Shown in pieces: positions 1-10,100 of a DNA stretch of 47,727 nt. The translations under genes and the position numbers were made by a program. Source of the DNA: a virus. The DNA lies in the IMG/VR virus record IMGVR_UViG_3300048839_000484, positions 1 through 47,727 of that record; one strand, written 5' to 3'. How positions within the stretch are numbered: the stretch's first letter is position 1; the number at the start of each line of letters is the position of its first letter. The notes beneath the pieces were generated by a model that worked only from the letters and a program-made list of their open reading frames with translations, did no database searches and was not told the origin of the DNA.

Positions 1-127
1 AGCCCTCGACCATCTGGCTTTCCAAGAACGGCATCCTTGACGACTTCGGCGTTTCGACCCCGGAGGTGGAAACCGACCCGCTGCAATTCGACATTTCGGC
101 CGTGTCCGCGATCGCGTGGCTGGCCGA
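1..127. repeat. Terminal direct repeat, copy 1 (circular-contig overlap)
   Basis: These 127 bases are identical to 47601-47727. The gene crossing the ends stays in frame when the copies are merged, so the contig closes into a 47,600-bp circle. An overlap of exactly 127, a common de Bruijn k-mer size, suggests an assembly overlap rather than a true terminal repeat. The physical ends and packaging type cannot be read from it. Confidence 0.95.
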
Positions 128-1211
128 GCTTGACGACCTCATGTATGGCACTGCGCAGCTTGCGCGCGCCATCGGCCCGGCCGAGCGCGGCGCCGTGCTG
201 TCCTCAACCAACGTGACCCACCGCAAGGGCCGCCGCATCGGCGCCAAGGCCATCCGCCCGGTCAATGTCGGCACCGCCATCCTGTACGCCAACAGTTACG
301 GGACCGCGGTGCGGGAAATGACCTACAACTACGACCAGGACGCCTATTTTGCGCCCGAGGCATCGGTGCTGTCCGACCATCTTTTGATGGACGGGATCGA
401 GGAAATGACGCTGGCGCTGGAGCCGGAAACCACGGTTTGGCTGCGCATCGGGGACGGCTCGATCGTGTCCATGATCTACGAGGCCGATCAATCCATGATC
501 GCCCTTATGCCGCACGGCATCGCCAAGGCCGCCGCCGATCCGGGCGACCACGCGCTGGTCAAGAGCCTCGCCTGCATTCCAGGGCAGCACCAATATGACA
601 TTTGGGTCATCGTGGAGCGCACGATCGACGGCGTGACGGATCGCTATATCGAGGTGATGCACCCGACATTCGACCACGAGGAAAGCATCGAGGCCTTTTT
701 TGTTGACAGCGGACTGGAATATAGCGGGTCGCCGGCCACCGTGCTGGCCGGTTTCGACCATCTGATCGGGGAAACGCTGGCGGTGCTGGCCGACGGCGCC
801 GCGCATCCGACCGTCGTGGTGGACAACTTGGGCCAGATCGAGCTTGATCGCGAAGCCTCGCACGTCGTTGCCGGGCTGCCCATGCCCGCCTTTGTGCATA
901 CCCTCGAGGTGCCGCAGCAGGAAGATGGTTCGCTGCGGGGCCGCAAGCGCAAGCTGTTCTCCGTCATCATCGACTTGCTGAAATCCGGCCCGGTCGACAT
1001 CGCCCAGGACGGGCTCGAGGCCGAGCGCGCGGTTTTGCGCAAGGCCGACGATTTGATGGATACCCCCGTCCCGCTGCATACCGGTCCGATTGTCGTGACC
1101 CCCGAGGGATCATGGGACAAAGGGGCGGAAATCATTGTAAGCGTCGATCCGAATGTTCCCCTGCCGGCGCTGATCCGCTCGATCACGCCGGTCTATGACG
1201 CGGAGCCTTGA
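1..1211 (+). CDS. Tail tubular/nozzle-type protein, 3' part
   Basis: This is the C-terminal part of the gene starting at 46772; the first full codon is at position 3. Joined across the origin the protein has 679 residues. It probably forms the distal tail tube of a short-tailed virion, the place taken by T7 gp12. It follows the tail tubular A gene directly and precedes the ejection-protein genes, as in podovirus tail modules. This part has no recognisable enzymatic motif and reads as a beta-rich structural protein. The assignment rests on the N-terminal motif (see 46772) and on position. Confidence 0.75.
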   Translation, partial: PSTIWLSKNGILDDFGVSTPEVETDPLQFDISAVSAIAWLAELDDLMYGTAQLARAIGPAERGAVLSSTNVTHRKGRRIGAKAIRPVNVGTAILYANSYGTAVREMTYNYDQDAYFAPEASVLSDHLLMDGIEEMTLALEPETTVWLRIGDGSIVSMIYEADQSMIALMPHGIAKAAADPGDHALVKSLACIPGQHQYDIWVIVERTIDGVTDRYIEVMHPTFDHEESIEAFFVDSGLEYSGSPATVLAGFDHLIGETLAVLADGAAHPTVVVDNLGQIELDREASHVVAGLPMPAFVHTLEVPQQEDGSLRGRKRKLFSVIIDLLKSGPVDIAQDGLEAERAVLRKADDLMDTPVPLHTGPIVVTPEGSWDKGAEIIVSVDPNVPLPALIRSITPVYDAEP

Positions 1212-1214
1212 CCC

Positions 1215-1739
1215 ATGTTCGACCTGTTTTTGATGGCAGCGGGCGCCGGGCTGAAAGCATCGGCGGCAGAGCAGCGCGGCGAGGCCACCGCCAATTCGTA
1301 CAACGCATCCGCGTGGTTCAACAAGCGCCAGGGGCAACTCGAGGAAATCAAGGCGGACTACGACGTCGCGCGCCACCGCGATGCCACGACGCGGGTGATC
1401 GGGGCGCAGCGCAACCGTTACTTGGGCATGGGCTTCCAGTTGACCGGCACCCCGTCGGACCTCGCCTATGACACGATTTCCGAGAGCGAGAAGGACGTCT
1501 ATGCCATCCGGTTCGGCGCGCGCGTGCGATCGGAAAACTACAAGGCGCAGAAGCACGCCGACCGCTACCAGGCAGTGGCCGCGCGCCATGCGGCGGACCT
1601 CGAGGCCACCGCGGCGTGGGTCGAATTCGGCACCAAGCTGGCCGGCAGCTTCAAGATGCCCGGGCTGCCGAGCCCAGGCGGCGGTGGCGGTGGCGGGCTG
1701 CCGACCACGCCGTCCGGCTTTGTCGCCGGGGGCGTGTAA
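1215..1739 (+). CDS. Small internal virion (ejection-type) protein
   Basis: This 174-residue protein starts three bases after the tail protein. It opens with a short hydrophobic, alanine/glycine-rich segment (residues 3-16), followed by a long charged, probably helical region, and ends in a run of seven glycines and a Thr/Pro tail. Size, composition and position just ahead of the transglycosylase-bearing virion protein match the small internal virion protein of T7-like phages (the gp14 position), which is ejected and inserts in the outer membrane. That role is inferred from synteny. The stop overlaps the next start (TAATG). Confidence 0.6.
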   Translation: MFDLFLMAAGAGLKASAAEQRGEATANSYNASAWFNKRQGQLEEIKADYDVARHRDATTRVIGAQRNRYLGMGFQLTGTPSDLAYDTISESEKDVYAIRFGARVRSENYKAQKHADRYQAVAARHAADLEATAAWVEFGTKLAGSFKMPGLPSPGGGGGGGLPTTPSGFVAGGV

Positions 1740-4129
1740 TGGCCCGCATCCCCCGCGTCATTGCGGAGCGCAGTCTGGACACTGCGCCGCAGACCATGCC
1801 GCGCTACCGGGCGGCTACCGGCGCTGCCGCGGCCACGGCGGCGATCGGCAACAGCCTGCTCAATGCCGGCGCCGACATGATGGCCCGCGAGCAGCGCGCG
1901 CGAGAGAACCTCGAGGACTTTGTTGCCGACCAGGAATTCCAGAAGCACGCCGCGCGGCTGGACGGCCGGCTGGACGAGGAGCGCCGCAAGGCCCCGCCCG
2001 GCGCCATGGGTCTGACCGAGGGCTTTGTGCCCGTGATCGAGGACGAAAACCGCAAATGGCTGAATGAGAGCGGGCGCGTCCCCGAGCGGCTTAAACCGAA
2101 ATATGAGGCGCGCGCCGGCCTTCTGACCGAGCGGCTGCGCAACCGGGCGGCCGACGTCGAGTATGCCGACCGGACGACGTTCTTTCGCGATGCTGTCACC
2201 GCGCGCGCGGGCGAGCTTGGCGTCATGGTGGCCGGCGACCCGGACACGTTCACGGGCGCGCGCGAGAAGCTGTTTGCGGACATCGACAAGACCAATCTGC
2301 CGGCGGCCGAGAAAAACGCGCTGAAATCCCGGCATGGCTTTGTGCTGGCCGGCGCCACCGTGGACGGGCTGATCAAGTCGCAACGCTACGACGAGGCCCG
2401 TTCGCTGGCCGCGACCTTTGCCGGCTATGGCAAGGGCACCGCCGTCGCCATGACGGACGAGAAGCGCGCCGCGCGCGACGAAATCACCCGCGTTGCGACC
2501 GAGGCGGGCGTGGACGCGAACAGCGTGGTGGCTTTCGCCATTCTGGAAAGCGGGCTCGATCCCAACGCGAAGAACCCGAACAGCACCGCGGCCGGGCTGT
2601 TCCAATTCCGCGAGAAGGAGCGCAAGCGGTTTGGCCTCGAGCCCGGCGCCCCGCCCGAGCAGCAAGCCCGCGTGGCCGTGGAATGGCTGCGGGAGAAGGG
2701 CGCCGAGCTTGACCGCGCCGGCATCCCGATCACCCCGGCGACCCTGTATCTTGCGCACTATCAGGGCACGGCCGGCGCCAAGGCGATCCTTGCAAACCCG
2801 GACAAGAAGCTGTCCGACGTGCTGGACCATGTGGGCGAGGGCGCAGGCCACGGCGCGCGCGTGATCGAGGCCAACAAGCTGGACCCGAATATCACCGCCG
2901 GCCAGTTTGCCGGGCAGGTGACGAACAAGGTGAATGCGGCCATGATCGCGGCCGGCGCCACGGATTTGGGCTTTACCGAGCGCGCGGCCATGGTGGACCG
3001 CACCGAGACGGCGATCCGCGCCGACGAATACCGGCGCCAGCACGCCGATCGCGAGGAAACCCGCAAGGTCAAGGACCTCGTTGAAAACGACATCGCCTCG
3101 ATCCGCGCCACCGGCAAGGAAATCGGGGAGCTTTCCGAAGCGCAGGTATCCGACAGGCTAGGCGCCGACACCGCCAGGCAGTGGGTGATCAAGCGCGAGC
3201 AGGCCCGCCGGTACTTTGAAAGCACCAAGGACTTCGACGTGCTGCCGGGCCAGGACATCAGCGCCCGGGTGACGCAGCTTGCCGACGACGCCAAGAAAGC
3301 GGCCGGCACCGCCGGCTATGTCGGCGCGCAGGAGCTTTACGAGACGGCGCGCAAGAAGGGGGACGCGATCCTGAAATTGCGCGAGGACGATCCCGCGCGC
3401 GCCGTGGAGCAGGACCCGGACGTCGGCACCGCCCTGTCCGCGCTCGACATGGGCAAGCCGTCGACGGTGCAGGCCCTCGTCGGCGCCCGCATGGCGGCAC
3501 AGAAGCGCATCGGCATCCCGCCGAACAGCCTTATGCCGGTCACCAACCGCGAGGCCCGGGAAATCGCCGGCACGCTGGACGCGGCGCTGCCGAGCGAGCG
3601 CGTCAAGACCATGCGCCGCGTGGTGACCGAAATTCAGATGCTTTATGGCGATTGGGCGGACGAGGTGTTCACGGCCGTCGCCGGGCAATTCATCAAGGAC
3701 CGCGAGACGCGCGAGCTTGCCGGCGGCGTGCTGAAAAAGATGGGGCTTGGGCAGCCCGTCACCCCGGCCGACGCGCGCAAGCTGGACGTGGGCGAGGACG
3801 CCGAGCGCACCCGCCGCGCGCTGGCCGGACAGCAGCCAGGCAGCGGCGCCCCCGGCCCGGACCCGAACAAGCAGCCGGCCGAGAAGCGTGACCCCTCGAG
3901 CGTGGCCGAAGTCGAGAAGCACCGGCTTTCCTTCAAGCCGGCGAAGCCGATTGACCGCGAGAGCTTCCGGCGCATCGTCGCCAACCCGGAAACCGCCGCG
4001 GCCTTTGACGAGGAGTTTGGCGCAGGCGCGGCGCAATGGGTGCTGAAAGGCGTGGAGCTTGTGACGCAGCAGGGCGGCAAGAAGCCCGGCGCCGAGAAGA
4101 AGCCGGCAACGGAGGGTGCCGGTGGCTAA
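1739..4129 (+). CDS. Virion-associated lytic transglycosylase / internal virion protein
   Basis: This 796-residue protein begins at the ATG that overlaps the preceding stop. Residues 1-240 are helical and Ala/Arg-rich. Residues about 250-370 form an SLT-type lytic transglycosylase domain: the putative catalytic glutamate is E270 in an ILESGLDP context, followed by the typical NSTAAGLFQF stretch. The rest is helical with a Pro/Gly/Lys-rich tail. The expected role is local peptidoglycan cleavage during genome delivery, as for the transglycosylase internal proteins of T7-like phages. It lies between the small ejection protein and the giant ejection protein and overlaps the latter by 8 bp, consistent with a common ejection complex. 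Confidence 0.82.
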   Translation: MARIPRVIAERSLDTAPQTMPRYRAATGAAAATAAIGNSLLNAGADMMAREQRARENLEDFVADQEFQKHAARLDGRLDEERRKAPPGAMGLTEGFVPVIEDENRKWLNESGRVPERLKPKYEARAGLLTERLRNRAADVEYADRTTFFRDAVTARAGELGVMVAGDPDTFTGAREKLFADIDKTNLPAAEKNALKSRHGFVLAGATVDGLIKSQRYDEARSLAATFAGYGKGTAVAMTDEKRAARDEITRVATEAGVDANSVVAFAILESGLDPNAKNPNSTAAGLFQFREKERKRFGLEPGAPPEQQARVAVEWLREKGAELDRAGIPITPATLYLAHYQGTAGAKAILANPDKKLSDVLDHVGEGAGHGARVIEANKLDPNITAGQFAGQVTNKVNAAMIAAGATDLGFTERAAMVDRTETAIRADEYRRQHADREETRKVKDLVENDIASIRATGKEIGELSEAQVSDRLGADTARQWVIKREQARRYFESTKDFDVLPGQDISARVTQLADDAKKAAGTAGYVGAQELYETARKKGDAILKLREDDPARAVEQDPDVGTALSALDMGKPSTVQALVGARMAAQKRIGIPPNSLMPVTNREAREIAGTLDAALPSERVKTMRRVVTEIQMLYGDWADEVFTAVAGQFIKDRETRELAGGVLKKMGLGQPVTPADARKLDVGEDAERTRRALAGQQPGSGAPGPDPNKQPAEKRDPSSVAEVEKHRLSFKPAKPIDRESFRRIVANPETAAAFDEEFGAGAAQWVLKGVELVTQQGGKKPGAEKKPATEGAGG

Positions 4130-7100
4130 ATTCCCCCAGGGCGGCGGCGAGCAGCAGCAGGCCCGCACCGTCGGCCCGGACGCACCGCACTGGCAATCCC
4201 TGCAGAGCCAGCCCATGCCGACGATCCTGCCGGGCGGCGACGGCGAGGAAATGGAGACGGTCGGGCTGGCATCGCCCGCGCCGGTCCCGACCACGACCAA
4301 GGCCGAGCCGACCCCGGGCGAAATCGCCCAGGACGGCGAGGTGGCGCCCAAGCAGGCCGAGCCGCGGCCGGGCATGTGGGAGCGTTTCGTCGCGAACTAC
4401 GATGACATGCAGTACAAGGGCACGCTTGGCGGCAGCGGCATGTTGGCGAACATGCGCGAGCTTGCCGAGCGCGGCCCGCCGGCACCGGACGCGCCGGACT
4501 TCGAGCGCGAGGCCTATGACCGCGCCACCAAATGGTGGACCAGCGCCAAGGCAGACATCGCCTACAGCGAATTGATCCCGCCGGCCGAGGGGCCGCTGGA
4601 ATACACCGTGGCCGGGCTAGGACAGCTTGCCGGCGGCATCATGACCCCGGAGAGCGCGCTTGGCATCCCGTACCGCGCCGCGAGCGTGGGCGGCCGGTTG
4701 CTCACCGCGGGCGTCGAGGGCGCCGTGATCAACACCATCACCGACCCGCTTGTGCAGATGACCAACAAGCGCGCCGGCATCCGCGACGAATTCGACGTGT
4801 GGCAGACCGCTTTCGCGCCCGTGACGGGCTTCATTGGCGGCGTGGCGATCCAGGGCGGTTTCGACCTTGTGCGCGCCGGCTACCGGCAGACGATCGGCCG
4901 CATCACTGGCAAGCTGCGGGAGCCTGCCGAGCCCGCGGCCGCACCGGAGCCGAGTGCGGCCGCACCCACCCGGGCCGGCGCCGTGGACGCGGCCTTGACC
5001 GAAACGGCGCCCGTCGGCCAGGCGCGGCCGGGTGCTTCGTTGGAGAGTGAGCAGACCTATCGCGTGCGCGTGCGCGACCTGCAGACCGATCCGCAATCGT
5101 TTCAGTACAAGAGCGGCGGCGACACCGAGGGCGTGACGACGGCGCTGAAAGGGATCGAGGCCTTCGACGAGGCCAAGGCCGGCCGCATCATCGTGTTCCA
5201 GCGCAACGACGGCGAACTGATCGTGGCCGACGGCCATCAGCGCACCGGGCTCGCGCGCCGGCTGATCGCCGCGGGCAAGGAGCCCGAGGACTTGGAAATC
5301 ACCGCGCTGGTCTATCGCGAGGCCGACGGCTACCGGCCCGAGGACGTGCGCGCGATCGCGGCGGCGGCCAACCTCGCCACCGGCACCGGCAGCGCGACCG
5401 ACGCGGCCAAGGTGCTGCGGGTCCGCCCCGACCTTGTGGACGGCACCCTGCCGCCGAACAGCCAGCTTGTGCGGGACGCCAAGGGGCTGGCGAAGCTGTC
5501 GGATGACGCTTTCGGCATGGTGGTTAACGACGTTGTTCCAGAGCGTTACGGCGCATTGGTCGGAAACAACTTCAACGAGCCCGACATGCAGACCGTCGCC
5601 ATGCGGGCGATCGCCAAGCTGGAGCCGCAGAACGCCGACGAGGCGGCCATCCTGATCGAGCGCATCAAGAGCGCCGCCGTCGAGAAGGCGGCGAGCAAGG
5701 CCCAGGGCAGCCTCTTCGACGACATGTTCAACGAGGCGGAAAGCACCGTTGGCGAGGAAATGCGCATCGTCGGGCGCGCGCTGCGGCGCCTGAAATCCGA
5801 CGCCACCCTGTTCCGCGGCGCCGTGCGCAAGGCCGAAAGGCTGGAAGAGACGGGCAGCAAAATCGAGCGCCAGGCGAGCCAGCAGGCAGCCGATGAAGCA
5901 GCAAAAGCGGCCTTTCTTGCGGAGAAGAGCTTTGACACGGCCGGCCCGATCCGCGCCACGCTGACCGAGCTTGCGCGCCAGGTGAAGCGCGGCGAGGTGA
6001 CAATGGCCGACGCCGCGCAGAAATTCGCTGCCGCGGTCAAGGGCGCCGAGGGCGAGGCGCCGGCAACGGAAAAGCCAGCCCTTGTTGTCGCGCGCCGCGC
6101 GCCGGACGGCACGGTCCATTACGGGAAGCCCGGCCAAATTCACGCGGATTTGCTGATCGACGAAGGCATTTCGACCGACCCGAAGGTGGCCGGCGAAATG
6201 GGGTTTGCGATCCCCGGCGGCCCATTCCTGACCCGGAAAGAAGCTGCAGACTACGCCGGCACCAAGGGAAACGTGGTCAATCAGTTGGCCGGCGGCCTCG
6301 AGGCGGCGCAGTATTTCCGCAAACCGGCGCCTGATCTGTTCGGGGAACCGCAGGCCAAGGTGGCCGCGCTCGAAACCCCGAAGCCCGGCAGCCGCCAGCA
6401 GCTTGAGGCCCTGATCGCCAACAAGGCGCCGGCCGACGATATTCTGGCGCACCCGATCGTGCGGGAAGCCGACCGGCTACAGCGCGAGCAATCGCCCGGG
6501 CCGGACATTGCGGCGATCGAGGCCGACGCCACCTATCGCGCCAACCGAGTGTTCCGGTTCGACGGCGAGGAGGTGATCGGCTACGACGCGGCCCTGCCCC
6601 GTCTTGTCGAGATTGCCCGCGCCTTTGCCGAGGGTCCGGTTGCCAACGAGCGCCGCGCCGTGATCGTGACCGGCCCGCCGGCTGCCGGCAAGTCGACGCT
6701 GGCCGAGGGGCTTGCCCGCGCGCGCAAGGCCGCGATCGTGGACAGCGACGAGGCCAAGAAGGTGCTGCCGGAATTCGGCGGCGGGCTTGGGTCCGGCGTG
6801 GTGCATGAGGAAAGCAGCTACCTTAACCGCCTCGTGATGGCCGAAATGATCGCGGACGGCGGCAACGTGGTCATCCCCGTGGTGGGCGCCGAGCCGGCCA
6901 AGGTGCGAGCGCACGCGCTGGTATTGCAGGAAGCGGGCTACACCGTCGACCTTGTGAACCTGCAGGTGGACCCGGACGAGGCATTCCGCCGCATGGTCGC
7001 GCGCTACCTCAAAACCGGCCGTTTCATCACGCTGGACTATTTCAACAGCATTGGCGAGAAGCCGCTTAACGGCTACCGCCAGCACGCCAAAGAGGGCATT

Positions 7101-10100
7101 TTCCGTGAAACAGCCAACATCGACAACACCGTCCGCTACACCTTCACAGACGGCAGCGAAAAACTTGCCGGCGAAGCCCTCGCAAGCCGACCCGGACGCG
7201 ATCGTGCTGGACCAGTTGACGATCGGGGTGCGGGAGGGGCTGGCGAAGCGCAAGGCGCGCGAGCAGGGGACTCCGACGGCGTAGCCGACGACTTCGGCGC
7301 CCCGAAGGACAGGCCGCAGCCCCTTGTCACCGGGCTTCAAGGGCAGCAGGGGCGCCCCGCCGCCGGCCAGCCGCAGCAACAGGGCCAGCCCGCCGTCGAC
7401 GTCGTGGCCTTGCGCGGCTTGGTCGACAGGCTATCGACCGCGCTGGACCTCCCCGCGTTGCGCCAGGGCCATCTTATGCGCGGGCGCGAAGGCCGCACGG
7501 TGCAGGGCCAGTATGACACCCGATCGGGCGTCACACGCTTGCGCGAAATCGACGACTTTGTGGCGCTGGCACACGAAACCGGCCACCATATCGAGCAGAA
7601 ATGGGGCGCCGACATTCGGCCGATCCTGCGCCAGAACGTCAACCGGCGCGAGGTGGCGGCGCTCGACTATGACCCGGCGCGCGGCAACCTGTCCGAAGGC
7701 TTTGCCGAGTTTTTCCGGCTGTATGTGACGGCGCCGCAATTCGCGCAGACCCAGGCGCCGAGCTTTTTCCCGGCCTTCGACAATTGGCTGCGCACCACGC
7801 ACCCGAATGTGTGGATCGACCTGCGGGCGGCGCGAGACGCCTATAACACCTATTTGACCGCCCCGTCCGGCGCCGTGATCGAGGCCGGGCTGGCAACGAG
7901 CTTCGAGCCCACCGGCATCCGCGGCGTGTTCCGCCGGATCAAGACCGACGGGCTGCGCAACACCATCGCGGCGACCATGTCGAATTTCTATACCGCCTCG
8001 ATCGACGAGCGGAACCCGCTGCACAAGGCGGTGCGGCAGCTTGCGGCGATCCACAAGGCCAACACCGGCAAGGTCATCAACCTGCGGGCGGTGGACGATC
8101 CCTACAAGCTGGCGCGGCTTTCGGTCGACGCCTACAACGCCGGCCACCTCGATTTGATGCACGGCGTTCATGGCTACCGCTCGACCGATCCCGAGGGGCC
8201 GAGCTTGCGCGAGGCCATCATCGAGGCCACCGGCAAAGCCGACATGTTCGGCAAGTGGGACAAGGAGCTTCTGTCCAAATTCAACGCCTACCTTGTGAGC
8301 CGGCGCGCGCTGTTCGAGTACGGCCGCTATGAGCGCGGCGAGATTGCCAACCCGCCGACGGCCGAGACGAAGGGCGACCACGAAATCAACGTGGCAGAAC
8401 TCGAGGCGCAATTCCCGGCTTTCGCGACCGCCGCCGGCAAGGTGCATGAGTGGACCCGGAACCTGTTGCGCAAGGAATTCGACGCCGGGCTGATTAGCAA
8501 GACGCAGTACGACGCCGCGCTGGCGATCACGGATTACGTCCCGTTCATGCGCGACATGAGCGACCGCGATCCGGGCGCCGGCACGGGCGGCGACAAGAAC
8601 CTGCGGCAGAACATCATCCGCCGGTTCAACGGCTCGAGCCGCCCCATCATCGCCCCGCTGGAAAGCCTTATGAAGCGGGCTTATGACACGAATATCCTGA
8701 TCGTGCAGAACGACGTGGTGAAGGCGCTCGACCGGCTGGCGCTGGCGGCCGGCAACGGTGGCGGCAAGATCGCGGAGCGCATCCCCAACAGCAAGATGAC
8801 CCGCACCCAAGTCGACCCGGTTGAGGCGTTCCGCAACGCCGCGCGCGACCAGGGCATCGACCCCGTGGACGCCGATCAAATGGTGAAGGCGATCACGGAC
8901 CTGTTGGGCGACGACGCGCGCGCCAGCATTTTCCGGCTTGGCGAAATCAACGACAGCGGCGAGCCGATCGTGTTCTTTTGGGAGGGCGGCAAGCGCCAGG
9001 CGCTGCGGCTGGCCGATGGCGACTTTGGCCGCGACATATACCAGGTTTTGACCGGAATGCCGCAATTGCAGCGGGATATGTGGATCAACACCGTGGCGAA
9101 GCCGGCGGCCGTGCTGCGGGCCGGGATCACGACCAGCCCGGACTTTCTGATCGCCAACTATCTGCGGGATCAAATGTCCGCTTTCGTGCTGACCGAGGGC
9201 TATGTGCCATTTTGGTCCGGCGCGCGCGGCATGGTCGACGAGGTGGCGCAGCGGCAGATGGGGCGCATCTATTCGCTGGTGGGCGGCATTGCCGGCGGAT
9301 CGAACGTCGCGGCCTTGCGCGAGGCCCGCATCGACCACGACCTTAATGCGCTGGCGCGCTCCGGGTGGCTTTCCACCAAGCTGACCTCGTTTTCCGGCAT
9401 CTTCAAGGTGGCCGAGGCGTCCGAAACCGGCACCCGCTTGGGCGTGTTCCGTACCGCATTCAACCGATCGAAGCGCGACGGGCTGGACGATTGGGAGGCC
9501 GCGATCGAGGCGGCGTTTTATGCGCGCGACCTGATCGACTTCGGCCGCCACGGCAGCCGGGCGTTGGCCGCCATGCGCATGGTGCCATTCTTCAACGCCG
9601 CCCTGCAGGGGCTCGACAAGGCCAACCGCAAGCTGTTCGCGCCGGCCGCCAAGCACCTCACCGATCGCGTGCTGACCGTCGAGGATCAAAAGGAACTCGG
9701 GGATAGCATGAAGGCGTGGGCGAAACTGTCCGCGCTGGCGATCCTGTCCATGGGGCTGCGGGCGCTCTATTGGGATGACCCGGACTTTGACGAGGGCAAC
9801 GAGTATATCCGTGCCACGCACTGGCTTTTGAAGGTGCCGGGCCACGACAAGATCATCCGCATTCCCAAGCCGTTCGAGCTTGCGATCCCGATGAATTTTG
9901 CCGAGCGCATGTTCGAGTATTTCGCGCTCAATGACCCCACCGCGATCGCCAAATTCGCGCGCAGCGTAACCGAGGTGACGAGCCCGCCGAACCCCCTGAT
10001 GACGCCGCTGATCAAGGTGCCGATCGAGGTGGTGACCAACCGAAACCTGCAGAATGTGAGCCTGCCGGGCATGTTGACCGGCACCGCCGAGACGCGGCCG

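Noticed and set aside
1-127. Biological direct terminal repeat
   Set aside because: The length equals a usual assembly k-mer and the copies are exact, so an assembly overlap is the simpler explanation.
1565-3043. 492-codon minus-strand frame opposite the transglycosylase gene
   Set aside because: Shadow of a well-supported plus-strand gene with an intact SLT domain; composition is typical of an antisense artefact.
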